Part shown: positions 62,101 through 64,000 of the stretch, piece by piece | Layout of the letters: every line of letters starts with the position of its first letter | Position numbering within the stretch: the first letter of the stretch is position 1 | Assembly: GCA_020746105.1 (NCBI GenBank) | Contig: CM036620.1 | Location: forward strand, 25,938,604-26,002,603 | Length of the DNA stretch: 64,000 nucleotides | Origin: Trogon surrucura | Taxonomy: Eukaryota; Chordata; Aves; Trogoniformes; Trogonidae | Direction: 5' to 3' | Translations under genes and position numbers: made by a program | Notes under the pieces: generated by a model | The model's input: only the letters and a program-made list of their open reading frames with translations | The model's database searches: none | Told to the model about the DNA's origin: nothing

Positions 62101-64000
62101 CCAGCTACAAACACACAAAAAACCCCAATGAAAATAATTATTTGATTACTCATACATAAATTGCTTTCATTATATTCCATATTAAACTACATTCAACACT
62201 TCTACTAGAACTACCTCTACAAAAAAAGAATTACTAGCAGAACTCCAAACGAAAATTCAAATTGTTAAGCAAACTAAATATCCCCACTAAACAAGGACCC
62301 TGGCTTCACAGACACATCCACACTGAGGCCACTTGACACTCACTTCCTCCTGGAACTGGATACATACAAATTTCTGTGTTCACTGAAGTCTAGCTGCCAA
62401 ATCAGATCCCTACTATCTTGCTCATATTTCCAGTCCCAGTAAAAGCAATAGGTTGTGCATGCACTAAAAGCAAGAGTTTAGGCGTGTAAGTAGCTCTATG
62501 CACTTAACTAAAGGCTCAAAAGATTTCAGCAAGACTACCATAAAATGAGTCTGAGTGCCTTATCTTAGGCACCCCACAGTATTCATAAATTTTGAGTTTA
62601 AGCTATTATTGGATATAATAAAATAGTGTTAACATTTCAGATGAACATTCAGGCAAGCTTATAAACTATTCAGTGATTAATGCCCTTGTCTCATGTTTTC
62701 AATTTTCATTGCTACTGGAGGTCATATGTTATGATGTCAGCTTGAATCTGGATTTCCATTTTGAGGAAATCTAATTTAAAATTACGATACTAAGGCATAT
62801 GGCAAAAACTGCTTAAAAGTTCTATACTGAACAAATTTATTCACTCTGTTACTAGGGTAGATTTTACATTCTAGTGCCACTTACTGATCAAGAAAAAACA
62901 CAGTTTGGGTGTATCTTCCTGCACAGCAAACACACCATAGCTTGAACATGCAGGAGCAGAACTCACCTATATTGGCCAACCTGGAGTGCAGGGGTTTGCA
63001 GGACTGGGGCAATAATAGGAAACTGATCAAATCCCCAGAGTGTGGCATAAATTGAATCTGCCAAAAGGATTCAGGAGGAGGAAGAACAGGAGTCTTAAAA
63101 GAGCTCTGAGCTGGAAGGAGGCTCAGGGAACATTTTCCTTAGGAGCTAGTGGGATAGAGTAAGATACTCGCCCCTTTATTCCACCCTGCTCAGCAGACTG
63201 GAGATTTCCTCACCGACTTGCAAAGAGCAGTTTTATGAGACAGCTGAGCTCAGACAACAGCAGGTTGCCACTGAAGGGACTACTTTGCTCTCCTCTCCCA
63301 TTCCCACCATCGCCCTCCTATTTCTCTGGCATTGCCACTACTTTTCTCATGATCCTGCCTGTGACACCAGCTTACGAAGCTAAACCACGTAAGACCTACC
63401 TCTGCCTTCTTCTTCCCTGGTCGCCCCTATCCAAAAGAAATAGGTTTCAAGTGGCTGTACTCACTGAGACAATTCACTATGGATCTACGAAGAGTCAGCT
63501 CAAGAGTAAGAGTGGCTTCAAGCCACACTGTGGTGAAAGTTTTCTTAATATCGCCATATCCTTAACTCGGCTGCATTGGTTCCATGTGAAATATTAGCAG
63601 AAAATGCTTCCAGCTTAAGTTTTTAGGTTTGATGTTATTATTTTTTATTATTATATTATTATTTCTTCTTTCCACAGAAGAAATTTCATTGGAATAAAGT
63701 CCTTCTCAAAGTAAAACAAAGCTCAAATGCATTTTTGAGTGTACAATGCATGAAGCACCAGACACATTATTACTTTGTCCTATCACTTATTACTGATTTT
63801 TCCAGTGATAAACAATAGTGCAGAATATAGAGCCTCTGAAGCACAACAACTTCCTATGTTGTTAAAGCAGTAGCAGGTACAACCAGTACAACCCACTGGA
63901 GCTACTGCAACCATCACATAAGGGAGGGCATGCAAAATTTAAGTAGTCACTAAAACTTAAAAGTTTAATTTGAATTATAAGTGGTAAAGTGTTAAAAAGG
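59151..64000. other. Unannotated non-coding DNA
   Basis: No gene recognised. A GC-richer block at about 59480-59790 has open frames on both strands but no domain or splice-like borders. Another at 61190-61400 has some CpG. An (ATT)n-rich run at 63635-63664 is listed separately. A 120-codon plus-strand frame at 63235-63597 has no recognisable motif. Confidence 0.55.
63635..63664. repeat. (ATT)n-like imperfect microsatellite
   Basis: ATT units interrupted by a T-run. No LINE or SINE sequence precedes it. Confidence 0.75.

Noticed and set aside
63235-63597. 120-codon plus-strand frame as a coding exon
   Set aside because: No motif or family similarity, and no convincing acceptor or donor at its borders.

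Overview
This is vertebrate, bird-type nuclear DNA without a recognisable protein-coding gene. Bird origin rests on four fragments of CR1 LINEs with avian-type 3' ends, a weaker fifth, a tRNA-headed SINE with a CR1-like tail, and a solo-LTR-like element resembling avian ERVL LTRs. tRNA-Ile/CR1 SINEs of this kind are best known from passerines, so a perching bird is the most likely source. Ten sampled lines spread over the window (600 bases) give about 37% GC. With no gene in 64 kb, this suggests a macrochromosomal gene desert or one very long intron.

Layout. 1-12 kb: unique AT-rich DNA with one old CR1 piece (about 1.9 kb) and simple repeats. 12-15 kb: a cluster of stretches rich in homeodomain-type sites, plus a small CpG-rich patch at 14.8 kb; these are the best enhancer candidates. 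15-29 kb: mostly featureless, with a CR1 end at 17.8 kb, a 20-bp tandem duplication at 22.4 kb, a perfect palindrome containing a full CRE at 25.7 kb and a TG/AG microsatellite at 28.2 kb. 29-36 kb: a homeodomain-site-rich stretch at 29.0 kb and an exon-like or promoter-like block at 35.1-35.75 kb. 36-44.4 kb is the densest part for mobile DNA: the SINE at 36.3 kb, the 3' end of an RTE-like LINE with an intact C-terminal reading frame at 39.4-39.7 kb, and the LTR at 43.5-44.2 kb. Directly beside the LTR lies an unexplained Cys/Trp-containing open frame on the minus strand. 49-52 kb: two longer CR1 3' fragments. 56.4-56.6 kb: a foldback (inverted-repeat) element. 59.0 kb: a short CR1 piece. The rest is unremarkable.

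No operon, tRNA gene, rRNA, CRISPR array or functional cellular gene was found. The open frames present (longest about 175 codons) are about as long as chance allows in 64 kb read in six frames. The only frame that clearly resembles a protein is the RTE-like LINE tail. In the sampled lines the plus strand has more A than T and more C than G. That is the skew expected if the window is an intron of a gene transcribed from the minus strand, but the sample is small. I saw no convincing evidence of a new biological system. The items most worth following up are the RTE-like tail, the minus-strand frame at 44.2-44.35 kb, the foldback and the candidate regulatory blocks.
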